DNA from: Azospirillum cavernae
GTDB lineage: Bacteria; Pseudomonadota; Alphaproteobacteria; Azospirillales; Azospirillaceae
NCBI RefSeq assembly: GCF_003590795.1
Contig: NZ_QYUL01000005.1
Span: forward strand, 296,001 to 360,000
Length of the DNA stretch: 64,000 bases
Direction of reading: 5' to 3'
A program made the translations under genes and the position numbers. Under the pieces are notes generated by a model. It saw only the letters and a program-made list of their open reading frames with translations, was not told where the DNA came from and searched no databases. Of the stretch, positions 53,561 through 61,681 are shown in pieces; the first letter of the stretch is position 1, and every line of letters starts with the position of its first letter.

Positions 53561-54196
53561 TCACCCTTGCGGCGCGGCGTCGGCGACCAAGCGGAGGCCC
53601 AAGCCGCCCATCGCGGCGGCGGCGACTCGGTCCACCCAGCATTTCGACCGCAGATAGGCCGCGCGCGGCTGCTCCGCTGAAAAGGCGACGGCCACAATCG
53701 CGTACCATCCGGCCTCCACCACGAAGACCGAGGGCGGCAGGGCCAGCAGCAGCCAGGTGGACGGCTCGGCGGGCAGCAACGCGGCGAAGATGCTGCCGTA
53801 AACCACCGCCGTTTTCGGGTTGCTGATCTGGGTGACGAAGCCCAGGGTGAAGGCCCGCCACAGCCCGGTTGGCGCGGTCGGGCCGTCCGCCGTGACGGTC
53901 AACGGAACCGACGCGCCGCGCCACAGGCGGTAGGCCATCCACAGCAAATACAGGCCGCCGACGATCTTCAATCCGGCGTAGAGCCACGCAAATTGGGTCA
54001 GCAGGCTGTGCAGGCCGAACAGAGCCAGCCCGGCGAACAGCACGCCGCCCAGCCCCATGCCGACCGAGGCCGCCAACCCGGCTTGGCGCGACACCGACAC
54101 CGAACTGCGGGCGATCATCAGAAAGCTCGGCCCCGGACTGACCACGCCGACCGCCAAACCGCCCAAAATGCCCAGCAGGGCCACCACCGGATCCAT
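53561..54196 (-). CDS. LysE/RhtB-family amino-acid exporter
   Basis: This 211-aa, six-helix exporter of the LysE/RhtB type has an N-terminal GVVSPGPSFLMIARSSVSVSR, the family signature, and the conserved FVTQISNPKTAVVYGSIFAA loop. ATG 54196 is preferred over an in-frame ATG at 54238. It probably exports an amino acid or derivative (threonine/homoserine class); substrate is not assignable. Confidence 0.9.
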   Translation of the reverse strand: MDPVVALLGILGGLAVGVVSPGPSFLMIARSSVSVSRQAGLAASVGMGLGGVLFAGLALFGLHSLLTQFAWLYAGLKIVGGLYLLWMAYRLWRGASVPLTVTADGPTAPTGLWRAFTLGFVTQISNPKTAVVYGSIFAALLPAEPSTWLLLALPPSVFVVEAGWYAIVAVAFSAEQPRAAYLRSKCWVDRVAAAAMGGLGLRLVADAAPQG

Positions 54197-54338
54197 GACC
54201 TGCGCCTTTCCATCCGCGTTCGGGCCGTCGCCCATCATTGGCTAGCATAATGGCAGGCGAGCTTCACCGTCACCAACCCCTTTGCCCGTTTTCGGCGGCT
54301 GTCGCTTCGGTCAACCCGGCCCGGTTCCCAAATTGCGT

Positions 54339-54776
54339 TCAGTCCGGTTCAATGATCTTGAACGGCCTGGTTCCGATTTCCGCGCCGGTTTCACGGTCGA
54401 TCAACATTGCTCGGATATCCTGTCCCGTCTCAGCGTCCACATAGCGCGCGATCCGACCACCACCGCGATGCTTCTGCCCCCAGGCGCCAATCATGACCAG
54501 AACGGGCAGGAAATCCCGCCCTGCGTCGGTCAGAACATACTCATCGCGCGGCGGTCGCTCTGAATAGCGACGTTTTTCAAGCAGGCCATCTTCCGTCAAG
54601 ACGGCAAGCCGCTTGGTCAGCATGGTCGGCGCGATTCCAAGGTTCTTTCGGAACTCGTCGAATCGCGTGATGCCCATGGCGGCGTCGCGAAGGACCAAAA
54701 TGCTCCAGGCGTCGCCGACACAAGCGACGCCTCTGGCTATCGGGCAGGTGGGTTGAGAGGAATCGTCTCTGTTCAT
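54339..54776 (-). CDS. HxlR-family winged-helix regulator
   Basis: This 145-aa HxlR/DUF24 regulator has CPIARGVACVGDAWSILVLR at the N-terminus with the usual single Cys before the helix, then the winged-helix segment LGIAPTMLTKRLAVLTEDGLL. Family members often sense electrophiles or quinones through that Cys and control a divergent oxidoreductase. The start codon overlaps a perfect inverted repeat that also lies upstream of the divergent SDR gene. Confidence 0.9.
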   Translation of the reverse strand: MNRDDSSQPTCPIARGVACVGDAWSILVLRDAAMGITRFDEFRKNLGIAPTMLTKRLAVLTEDGLLEKRRYSERPPRDEYVLTDAGRDFLPVLVMIGAWGQKHRGGGRIARYVDAETGQDIRAMLIDRETGAEIGTRPFKIIEPD

Positions 54777-54810
54777 ATCGTTTCGATAGTGACTTGGTAT
54801 CGAAACGATA
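54776..54810. promoter_or_regulatory. Operator-like inverted repeat between hxlR-type and SDR genes
   Basis: TATCGTTTCGATA (54776-54788) and TATCGAAACGATA (54798-54810) are perfect inverted 13-bp arms with a 9-bp spacer. The site starts at the HxlR start codon and lies about 50 bp before the SDR start, so it is well placed for autoregulation and control of the SDR gene. Confidence 0.75.
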
Positions 54811-54859
54811 GTATCATTGTTTCCGAACAGGCCATACCCTCGATCCAAAGGAAATCAGA

Positions 54860-55675
54860 ATGAGCAGTGCCAATCGCGGCGTCGCCCTTGTGACCGGCGC
54901 ATCCACCGGCATCGGGTATGCGACAGCCATCACGCTGGCCAAAGCTGGATTCCGGGTCTTCGGCACCAGCCGGAAACCGACATCCGATGGCCCCGTCGGC
55001 GTGACGATGCGCGTCTGCGACGTGAGCGACGACGCATCGGTGTCAAAATTGGTTTCCGACATCGTTGCGGAGACTGGGCGCATTGATCTGTTGGTCAACA
55101 ACGCTGGCGTCGGTCTTGTGGGGGGAGCGGAGGAATCCTCGATTTCTCAGGCTCAGCAGCTTTTCAACATCAATTTCTTTGGAATTTTTCGCGCAACAAA
55201 CGCTGTGCTGCCGATCATGCGGCGTCAAAAGAGCGGCAGGATCATCAATATGAGTTCTGTCCTGGGTCTGATACCTGCGCCGTTCCTCGCGCTTTACGCA
55301 GCGAGCAAGCACGCCGTCGAGGGCTATTCGGAATCACTGGATCATGAGGTGCGCGCACAGGGCGTCCGAGTCATTTTGGTTGAGCCTGCCTACACCCGAA
55401 CATCCTTTGAGGAAAATCGCACGGAGGTGGATCGGACGCTCGAAATCTACAACCAGGATCGCGACAGGATGGGGGCGGTGATTCGCAAAGCCATGGAAAC
55501 GGGTGACATGCCGCAAGTCGTTGCCGAGGCTGTCCTGAAAGCGGCAACCGCTCACACGCCGAAGCACCGCTACACGGCGGGAAAAATGGCGCGGCAAGTC
55601 AGCGTCTTGCGCCGCTTCGTTCCTGAATCGTTGTTCGACAAGAGCCTGCGAAAGCAAAACGGTCTCCCCGTTTAA
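54860..55675 (+). CDS. Short-chain dehydrogenase/reductase
   Basis: This 271-aa classical SDR has the cofactor motif TGASTGIG near residue 13, NNAG at about 81, Ser in INMSSVLG and the YAASK catalytic motif. The ATG follows AAAGGAA. It is divergent from the HxlR regulator and shares its operator-like repeat, so it is probably induced by the signal that regulator senses. The substrate is unknown. Confidence 0.92.
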   Translation: MSSANRGVALVTGASTGIGYATAITLAKAGFRVFGTSRKPTSDGPVGVTMRVCDVSDDASVSKLVSDIVAETGRIDLLVNNAGVGLVGGAEESSISQAQQLFNINFFGIFRATNAVLPIMRRQKSGRIINMSSVLGLIPAPFLALYAASKHAVEGYSESLDHEVRAQGVRVILVEPAYTRTSFEENRTEVDRTLEIYNQDRDRMGAVIRKAMETGDMPQVVAEAVLKAATAHTPKHRYTAGKMARQVSVLRRFVPESLFDKSLRKQNGLPV

Positions 55676-55743
55676 TCAATCGGCGTAAGATGGGCGTCGC
55701 CATCTCATAGGCTCATTCCACCATCGGAAAGGACCGAACCATC

Positions 55744-56064
55744 ATGATTATCACCAGCACCGATTCGGTCGAAGGGCGTCCGATCACGCAGTATCTCGGC
55801 ATGGTCGCGGGCGAGGCGATCATGGGGGTGAACGTCTTCCGCGACCTGTTTTCGTCGGTGCGCGACATCGTCGGCGGGCGCGCCGGGGGCTATCAGGACG
55901 CGCTGCGCGAGGCGCGCGAGGCCGCCTACGCCGATCTGACCGACGCGGCCCGCGCCTTGGGGGCCGACGCCATCGTCGGCGTCGATCTGGATTACGAGGT
56001 TCTGGGCAAGGAAAACGGCATGTTGATGGTGTCGATCAACGGCACAGCGGTTCGGTTGGCGTAA
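55744..56064 (+). CDS. YbjQ/UPF0145-family protein
   Basis: This 106-aa protein of the YbjQ family has the N-terminal ITSTDSVEGRPITQYLGMVAGE and the C-terminal GADAIVGVDLDYEVLG regions, both diagnostic. Members form pentamers; the biochemical role is not established. The length is normal. Confidence 0.92.
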   Translation: MIITSTDSVEGRPITQYLGMVAGEAIMGVNVFRDLFSSVRDIVGGRAGGYQDALREAREAAYADLTDAARALGADAIVGVDLDYEVLGKENGMLMVSINGTAVRLA

Positions 56065-56149
56065 CGCATCCGTCACGGAACGTCGCTGGACAGACGCATC
56101 GCCATCCGTAAACTCCCGATTTATAAAATGGAATCGGGAGGGCGGACCT

Positions 56150-57370
56150 ATGCGGGATGGAGCTTGCGGTTCATTGAGTCGTTGGGCGGGACGGATTGGC
56201 GCGGCGGCGCTGGCCCTTGGGCTTCTCGCAGCGTCCCCGGCCCTGGCGCTGGACGGGATTGTCGAGAAAAAGCTGTTTGAAATGCCGTCCTACACCACCA
56301 CCGGCGGCGGCACGATCAAGAATGTCCGCATCGGTTGGGAAAGCTACGGCAAGCTGAACGACGCGAAGGACAACGTCATTCTTCTGGCCCATTTCTTCAG
56401 CGGCAGCAGCCACGCCGCCGGGAAATACAAGGCGGAAGACGCGGCGCCCGGCTATTGGGACAGCATCGTCGGGCCGGGCAAGCCGCTGGACACCGACAAA
56501 TACTTCATCATCAGCTCCGACACTTTGGTCAATCTGTCGCCCAAGGATCCGACCGTCATCACCACCGGCCCGGCCAGCGTCAACCCGGACACCGGCAAGC
56601 CCTATGGCTTGACCTTCCCCGTCGTCACCATCCGCGATTTCGTCAATGTTCAGAAAAGCTTGCTGGACAGCCTGGGCGTCACCGGGGTGCAGGCGGTGAT
56701 GGGCGGGTCGATGGGGTCGCTCCAGGCGCTGGAATGGGGCGTGGCCTATCCCGAGATGGTCAAGCGCGTCATCGCCGTCATCGGCGGGGCGGAGGCCGAC
56801 CCCTTCCTGATCGGCTGGCTCAATCTGTGGGCGGCGCCGATCAAGCTCGATCCCAATTGGAACAACGGCGATTATTACGGCAAGACCGAGCCAAAAGCCG
56901 GACTGACCGAGGCGCTGAAGCTGGTCACGCTGCACGCCCGCCATTGGAAATGGGCCGACGCGGCGTTTGGCCGCAAGTGGGCGGATGAGGGCAAGGATCC
57001 GCGCGCCGCGCTGGGCAACCAGTACGCCATCGAAGCGTGGCTGGACAAGGCCGCCGCCGGGCGCGCCGCCGTCAGCGACGCCAACCACTTCCTCTATCTG
57101 GTCAAGGCCAGCCAGACCTTTGTGATCGGCAACGGCGCGTCGCTGGAAGAGGGGTTGGCCAAGCTGAAGGCCCCGACCTTGCTGATTCCGTCCGCCGACG
57201 ATCTGGTCTTCGCGCCCGACCGCAACATGCGCCCCCTGAAGGAGCGCCTGGAAAAGCAAGGCAACGCGGTGGAGTACACAGAGGCGATCACCTCCACGCT
57301 CGGCCATCTGGATGGCGTGGTGAACATCGCCAAGGCGGGCGACAGCATCGCCAAATTCCTGGCCAAGTAA
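56150..57370 (+). CDS. Exported MetX-like alpha/beta hydrolase
   Basis: This 406-aa alpha/beta-hydrolase is of the homoserine O-acetyltransferase (MetX) family, with nucleophile elbow GGSMGS (Ser187), Asp in PSADDLVFAPDRN and His in TLGHLDG. Unlike cytosolic MetX, it begins with a clear Sec signal peptide (hydrophobic residues 15-33, cleavage probably after ASPALA). It therefore acts in the periplasm, where acetyl-CoA is absent, so a different acyl ester substrate or hydrolase activity is likely. The preceding spacer has an A/T-rich TTTATAAAAT patch. Confidence 0.82.
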   Translation: MRDGACGSLSRWAGRIGAAALALGLLAASPALALDGIVEKKLFEMPSYTTTGGGTIKNVRIGWESYGKLNDAKDNVILLAHFFSGSSHAAGKYKAEDAAPGYWDSIVGPGKPLDTDKYFIISSDTLVNLSPKDPTVITTGPASVNPDTGKPYGLTFPVVTIRDFVNVQKSLLDSLGVTGVQAVMGGSMGSLQALEWGVAYPEMVKRVIAVIGGAEADPFLIGWLNLWAAPIKLDPNWNNGDYYGKTEPKAGLTEALKLVTLHARHWKWADAAFGRKWADEGKDPRAALGNQYAIEAWLDKAAAGRAAVSDANHFLYLVKASQTFVIGNGASLEEGLAKLKAPTLLIPSADDLVFAPDRNMRPLKERLEKQGNAVEYTEAITSTLGHLDGVVNIAKAGDSIAKFLAK

Positions 57371-57383
57371 TGCGCTACGGGAT

Positions 57384-57401
57384 GGGGGCGGCGACGCCCC
57401 C
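57384..57401. terminator. Stem-loop between convergent genes
   Basis: GGGGGCG (57384-57390) pairs with CGCCCCC (57395-57401) around GCGA, just after the MetX-like stop and before the convergent 169-aa gene. It lacks a T-tract. Confidence 0.5.
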
Positions 57402-57424
57402 GATTCCGGCCGATCAAGCGTTGC

Positions 57425-57934
57425 TCAACTGTTGAAGCTCAACAGGCTGGGCGCCTTGTCGATGATCTCTTCCAAGATCATGGACGCGGTTTCCAGATCG
57501 CGCTCCATCTCCGGTCCCAGCTTTCCGACGTAACCCGGACGCTGGAGCTTTTCGCTGGCGTCGTGCAGGCTGCGCAACTCCGCCACGAAAATCTCCCGCG
57601 CGCCCATCGGCAAAACCGAGTTGGCCGACAGCACAAAGAAAAAGCGCATGCTGGCGCGCACCAGCAAGGCCAGCATCACCATGTCCAACCGCTCGAACTG
57701 GTCGCGCAAGTCGTCGGATCGGTTGTCGACAAGATTGCGCAGCCGCTGTTCGATCAGAATGACCAAAGCCTGGAATTCGCCGACCTTGTCGCGGAACTCG
57801 CGGTAGGCGCCAAAGCTGTGCTTGCTGGCTTCCTTCTCGGCCAAGGCGGCGAGTTTGGAGGCGTCGCGGCACTGACGCTCCAGAGCGCCCAACAGCTCTT
57901 TGACTTCGGCGCGTGTGTATTGACGCTTGCTCAT
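57425..57934 (-). CDS. Conserved-looking hypothetical protein, mostly helical
   Basis: This 169-aa protein is not recognised. It is predicted largely alpha-helical and charged (EVKELLGALERQCRDASKLA and similar), with a hydrophobic stretch around MVMLALLVRASMRFFFVLSA that could be one membrane-associated helix. There is no signal peptide. The start ATG 57934 was chosen over a GTG at 57958. Codon use is like the neighbours, so it is a real gene. No function is proposed. Confidence 0.75.
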   Translation of the reverse strand: MSKRQYTRAEVKELLGALERQCRDASKLAALAEKEASKHSFGAYREFRDKVGEFQALVILIEQRLRNLVDNRSDDLRDQFERLDMVMLALLVRASMRFFFVLSANSVLPMGAREIFVAELRSLHDASEKLQRPGYVGKLGPEMERDLETASMILEEIIDKAPSLLSFNS

Positions 57935-58020
57935 AGGGACCGGATGCGGACTGACCACTGACGAATGGGTTATAGCACAACCCGAGGGCTACAGCCTATC
58001 CCGCTGTCAAGCCCGAACCG

Positions 58021-59589
58021 TCAGTGATCGGCGGCCACCGGCGCGCCGGGACGGCGGACCAACGGCATGAACAGCAGGGCGGCGAAGAACACGCCGGACA
58101 TCAGCAGCAGGCAGTCGTTGAAGGTCAGGATCAAGGCCTCGCGCTGCATCATGCCGACCAGCTTGGACATGGCGGCGACGTTGGCGTCGGCGACCAGACC
58201 GTCGAAGCTGGCGGCCAAGCCATCCAGAGTCTGCTGAACCTCGGCGCGGGACAGGTTGAGATTGTCGCCCAAGCGGTTGGTGTGCAAGGCAAGCCGGTCG
58301 ATCATCACGGTGTTGATCGCCGCCAAGCCGATGGCCCCGCCCAGATTGCGCATCAGATTGTAAAGGCCAGAGGCGTTCTTCAGCTTGTCCGGCGACAGGG
58401 TGCCGAGCGCGATGCTGTTGATCGGGATGAAGCACAGCATCAGCGACATGCCGCGCACCGCCTGCGGGAGAAACAGCTCCCAAAAGCCAGCCTGGTTGGT
58501 CAGATGGCTGTTCAGCCAAACGCCGGCGCCAAACAGAACCAAGCCAAGCCCCAACATCACCCGCAAATCGAGCTTCTTCGACAGCGCCCCAGCGATGGGC
58601 GCCGACATGAATTGGAAAATTCCGGTCACGAACATGATGGTGCCGATTTGCAGGCTGTTGAAGCCGCGCACCCGCGCCAGAAACAAAGGCTGGAGATAGA
58701 CCGAGCCGTACAGCCCGATGCCAAGGAGGAAGCTGTAGAGCGAGCCGATGGCGAAATTCCGGTCGGCGAAGGCGCGCAACTCGACAATCGGATTGCGGTA
58801 ACTCAGGACCCGCCAGAAAAAGCCAACCCCGCCGACGACGGCGACCACAGCCAGCCCCGCCACGATTTCATCGGCGAACCAATCGTTGCGTGGCCCCTCT
58901 TCCACCACATACTCAAGACTGCCGAGGAAGGCGGCCATCAGGCCAAGGCCCAGAAAGTCAAAGCCCTTGCGCAGTTCCGGGTTCGGGCGGTCCACATCGA
59001 CCAGGAACCAGACCAGCGAGGTGACGATGATTCCCGGCACGACGTTGGCGAGAAACAGCCAATGCCAGGACAGGCTTTGCGTCAGCCAGCCGCCCAGCGT
59101 CGGGCCGATGGTCGGGGCCATGGTGGCGACCAGACCGATCATCACCGACACGCCCGCCCGCTTTTCCGGCGGGAAAATGGCGAAGCTGGTGGCGAAGACG
59201 GTCGGGATCATCGCTCCGCCGATGAAGCCCTGCAAGGCCCGCCAGAAAATCATCGATTCGATGCCGCTGGAAAAGGCGCAGGTGACGCTGGTCAGGGTGA
59301 AACCGGCGGCGGCGATGGTGAACAGGATGCGGGTGGACAGGATGCGCGAGAGGATCCCGGACAGTGGGATCATCACCACCTCGGCGATCAGATAGGCGGT
59401 CTGCACCCACGAGATTTCATCGGCGCTGGCCGCCAAGCCCGCCTGGATTTCCGACAGGGAGCTGGAGACGATCTGAATGTCCAGGATGGCCATGAACATG
59501 CCGACCACCATGGCGAAAAAGCCGATGCGGTCGCGTGCGGTCAAGGTCCGCATGCCCTGCGCCGAAAGCGCCGCCGAGTTGGTCGTCAT
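58021..59589 (-). CDS. emrB: DHA2-family multidrug efflux MFS transporter (EmrB-like)
   Basis: This 522-aa, 14-helix major facilitator of the EmrB/QacA (DHA2) group has the DIQIVSSSL segment of helix 1 and WVQTAYLIAEVVMIPLSG of helix 2, both conserved. It pairs with the EmrA-like membrane-fusion protein encoded just upstream and presumably with an outer-membrane channel encoded elsewhere. Expression is probably controlled by the divergent TetR regulator. Confidence 0.92.
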   Translation of the reverse strand: MTTNSAALSAQGMRTLTARDRIGFFAMVVGMFMAILDIQIVSSSLSEIQAGLAASADEISWVQTAYLIAEVVMIPLSGILSRILSTRILFTIAAAGFTLTSVTCAFSSGIESMIFWRALQGFIGGAMIPTVFATSFAIFPPEKRAGVSVMIGLVATMAPTIGPTLGGWLTQSLSWHWLFLANVVPGIIVTSLVWFLVDVDRPNPELRKGFDFLGLGLMAAFLGSLEYVVEEGPRNDWFADEIVAGLAVVAVVGGVGFFWRVLSYRNPIVELRAFADRNFAIGSLYSFLLGIGLYGSVYLQPLFLARVRGFNSLQIGTIMFVTGIFQFMSAPIAGALSKKLDLRVMLGLGLVLFGAGVWLNSHLTNQAGFWELFLPQAVRGMSLMLCFIPINSIALGTLSPDKLKNASGLYNLMRNLGGAIGLAAINTVMIDRLALHTNRLGDNLNLSRAEVQQTLDGLAASFDGLVADANVAAMSKLVGMMQREALILTFNDCLLLMSGVFFAALLFMPLVRRPGAPVAADH

Positions 59590-59620
59590 GCTGAAAGCCC
59601 TCTTCCCGAACGCCGACCGC

Positions 59621-60730
59621 TCACTTGGCGGCGACGGCCTGTTTGCTGGTCAAGGCGCCGAAGACTCCACCGGCCACGGCGTGCGCCGCGTGGTCGCCGC
59701 CGCGCGTGTCAACCTCCGCCGTCACCGACAGGCCGGGGCGCAGCAAGCCGGACAGGGCGTTGTCGCGCGGCAGGGCGATGCGCACCGGCACGCGCTGGAC
59801 GATCTTGGTGAAATTGCCGGTCGCGTTTTCCGGAGGCAGCAGGGAGAATTTGGAGCCGGACGCCGGGGCGAAGCTCTCCACCGTGCCTTCCAGAGTCTGG
59901 CCGGGGAAGGCGTCGACCGACACCGAAACCGTTTGGCCCAAACGCATGTGAGCGAGCTGGGTTTCCTTGAAATTCGCCACGACATAAACGTCGGGCAGCG
60001 GCACCAGAACCAGCAACTGCACGCCGGGCCGGGCGTATTGGCCGACCTGGACGCCGCGATTGCCGACAACGCCATCGACCGCAGCGCGGATGACGGTGTT
60101 GGTCAGATCGCTGCGGGCGGAGTCCAACGCGGCGTCGGCCTGGGCCAACCGGGCTTCGGTTTCGACGCGGGTGGCGCGCAGCACGGCGACCTGATCGTTT
60201 TCAGCGGCCAGCGCGGCGCGGGATTTGGCGACCTGGGCGATGGCCTTGCGCAGATCGGCGTCCGAGGTTTCCAGCTTTTGCCGACTGGTCCAACTGTCGT
60301 TGGCCAGCGAGCGGTTGCGGTCATAATCCTGCTGGGCGCGGCGCTGTTCGGCCTCGGCGCTCGCCAACGTGGCGGCGGCTTGGTCGATGATGGCGCGTTG
60401 CAGATCCAGCTTGCTGTCGAGCGTGCCCAGCCCGGCCTTTTGCGCGGCCATCGCAGCCTCAGATTCCAGCACCTTGGAGCGGAAATCACGGTCGTCGAGC
60501 ACGGCCAGCACGTCGCCCGCCCGCACCAATTGGTTTTCCGCCGCGCGCACCTCGCGCACATAGGCCGACACCTTGGGGCTGACGATGGTGATGTCGCTCT
60601 GCACATAGGCGTTGTCGGTCGATTCCATGAATCGGCCCGTCGTCCACCAGCCATAGCCGCCATAACCGACGCCGGTCAAAGCCGCGACCGCGACAGCCGA
60701 CAGGATGATTTTCCGCAAGCCCGATGCCAT
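59621..60730 (-). CDS. emrA: HlyD/EmrA-family periplasmic adaptor
   Basis: This 369-aa membrane-fusion protein has one N-terminal membrane helix (about residues 9-26), then the biotinyl-lipoyl-like half motif STDNAYVQSDITIVSPKV, a long coiled-coil hairpin (Ala/Gln/Glu/Arg-rich, about 80-190), and the return lipoyl half with VDGVVGNRGVQVGQYARPG. ATG 60730 is preferred over an in-frame ATG at 60793, which lies upstream of the likely transcription start. It is first in the emrAB operon. Confidence 0.92.
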   Translation of the reverse strand: MASGLRKIILSAVAVAALTGVGYGGYGWWTTGRFMESTDNAYVQSDITIVSPKVSAYVREVRAAENQLVRAGDVLAVLDDRDFRSKVLESEAAMAAQKAGLGTLDSKLDLQRAIIDQAAATLASAEAEQRRAQQDYDRNRSLANDSWTSRQKLETSDADLRKAIAQVAKSRAALAAENDQVAVLRATRVETEARLAQADAALDSARSDLTNTVIRAAVDGVVGNRGVQVGQYARPGVQLLVLVPLPDVYVVANFKETQLAHMRLGQTVSVSVDAFPGQTLEGTVESFAPASGSKFSLLPPENATGNFTKIVQRVPVRIALPRDNALSGLLRPGLSVTAEVDTRGGDHAAHAVAGGVFGALTSKQAVAAK

Positions 60731-60791
60731 TGCCTGTATCCCTTGAACCCGTTCCGGTTCGCGCTGCCGCGCGGCGTTCCGCCGCACCTTC

Positions 60792-60810
60792 AAACTGAAC
60801 CGTTCAGTTT
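60792..60810. promoter_or_regulatory. TetR operator-like palindrome, emrA-proximal
   Basis: AAACTGAAC-C-GTTCAGTTT is a perfect 19-bp palindrome with 9-bp arms, 62-80 bp upstream of the emrA start. It matches the AAACTGAAC-type operators of AcrR/TetR regulators. Confidence 0.8.
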
Positions 60811-60856
60811 AGTCTTGTCGGACGATGAGCGATCACCTATGTCTTGTCAAGATCGA

Positions 60857-60873
60857 ACTGAACGGTTTAGTTT
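60857..60873. promoter_or_regulatory. TetR operator-like palindrome, regulator-proximal
   Basis: AACTGAAC-G-GTTTAGTT repeats the emrA-proximal palindrome with one mismatch, 71 bp before the TetR start. Two sites allow repression of both divergent promoters. Confidence 0.7.
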
Positions 60874-60943
60874 TTAGAAGAGGGGTTGTCGTCCGATGCG
60901 GAACGCGGTAGGGGCGAAGCGGATTGTGACAGACGAGGCATGC

Positions 60944-61573
60944 ATGACCAAACTGGTGGCTCCCACTCCCGAAGCGGGATCCAAACCGGCCCAGATTCTG
61001 GCGGCGGCTGGCGCCCTGTTTCTGGAAAACGGCTATGGCGCGGTCAGCATGGACGCGGTGTCCAAAAAAGCCAACGTCTCCAAGGCGACGCTCTACGCCC
61101 ATTTCGGCAGCAAGGACGAGTTGTTCCGCGCCATGGTCGCTTGCGAATGCGCCAGTTCCGCGCTGAACGGCGTGTGGGATAAGGCGACGGCGCTGCCCGC
61201 CGCCGAAGGGCTGCGCATGATCGGCCTGGAGTTCGTCACCTTCGTGCTGTCGGCCAAGGCGCTGGCGGCTCACCGCGTGGTGTTGGGTGAGGCGCATCGC
61301 TTTCCTGAACTGGCCCGCGCCTTTTACGAGGCCGGTCCGGCTTTGACCTTCGGGCGAGTCAACGCCTATCTCGAAGACGTGAACCGCCGAGGTGAATTGG
61401 CCATTCCCGACATCGATATGGCGACGCATCAATATTTCGGCCTCATCAAGGCCAATTTGCACATGAAACTTTTGCTGTGCCTGACCGAACGGCCCAGCGA
61501 CCTCACGATCCAACGCTTTGTTGACGCCGCCGTCGATCTGTTCGTCAAGGGCTACGCCCCGCCCGCGCCTTGA
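60944..61573 (+). CDS. TetR/AcrR-family repressor of emrAB
   Basis: This 209-aa repressor has an N-terminal TetR HTH (AAGALFLENGYGAVSMDAVS followed by ANVSKATLYAHFGSKDELF) and a C-terminal ligand domain of the AefR-like type. ATG 60944 follows ACGAGG; an ATG at 60896 lacks a ribosome site. It is divergent from emrAB and flanked by two AAACTGAAC-type palindromes, so it most probably represses the pump and itself. Confidence 0.92.
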   Translation: MTKLVAPTPEAGSKPAQILAAAGALFLENGYGAVSMDAVSKKANVSKATLYAHFGSKDELFRAMVACECASSALNGVWDKATALPAAEGLRMIGLEFVTFVLSAKALAAHRVVLGEAHRFPELARAFYEAGPALTFGRVNAYLEDVNRRGELAIPDIDMATHQYFGLIKANLHMKLLLCLTERPSDLTIQRFVDAAVDLFVKGYAPPAP

Positions 61574-61681
61574 TCGGATCACTCACGCGCCGCGCAATGG
61601 GCTAAGGTCGTCTTGTAATGGGGGGTTGCATCGGATAGCGTTCCGATCATACGGGCGTAATCGGCTTGGCTGGAAGGGCGC

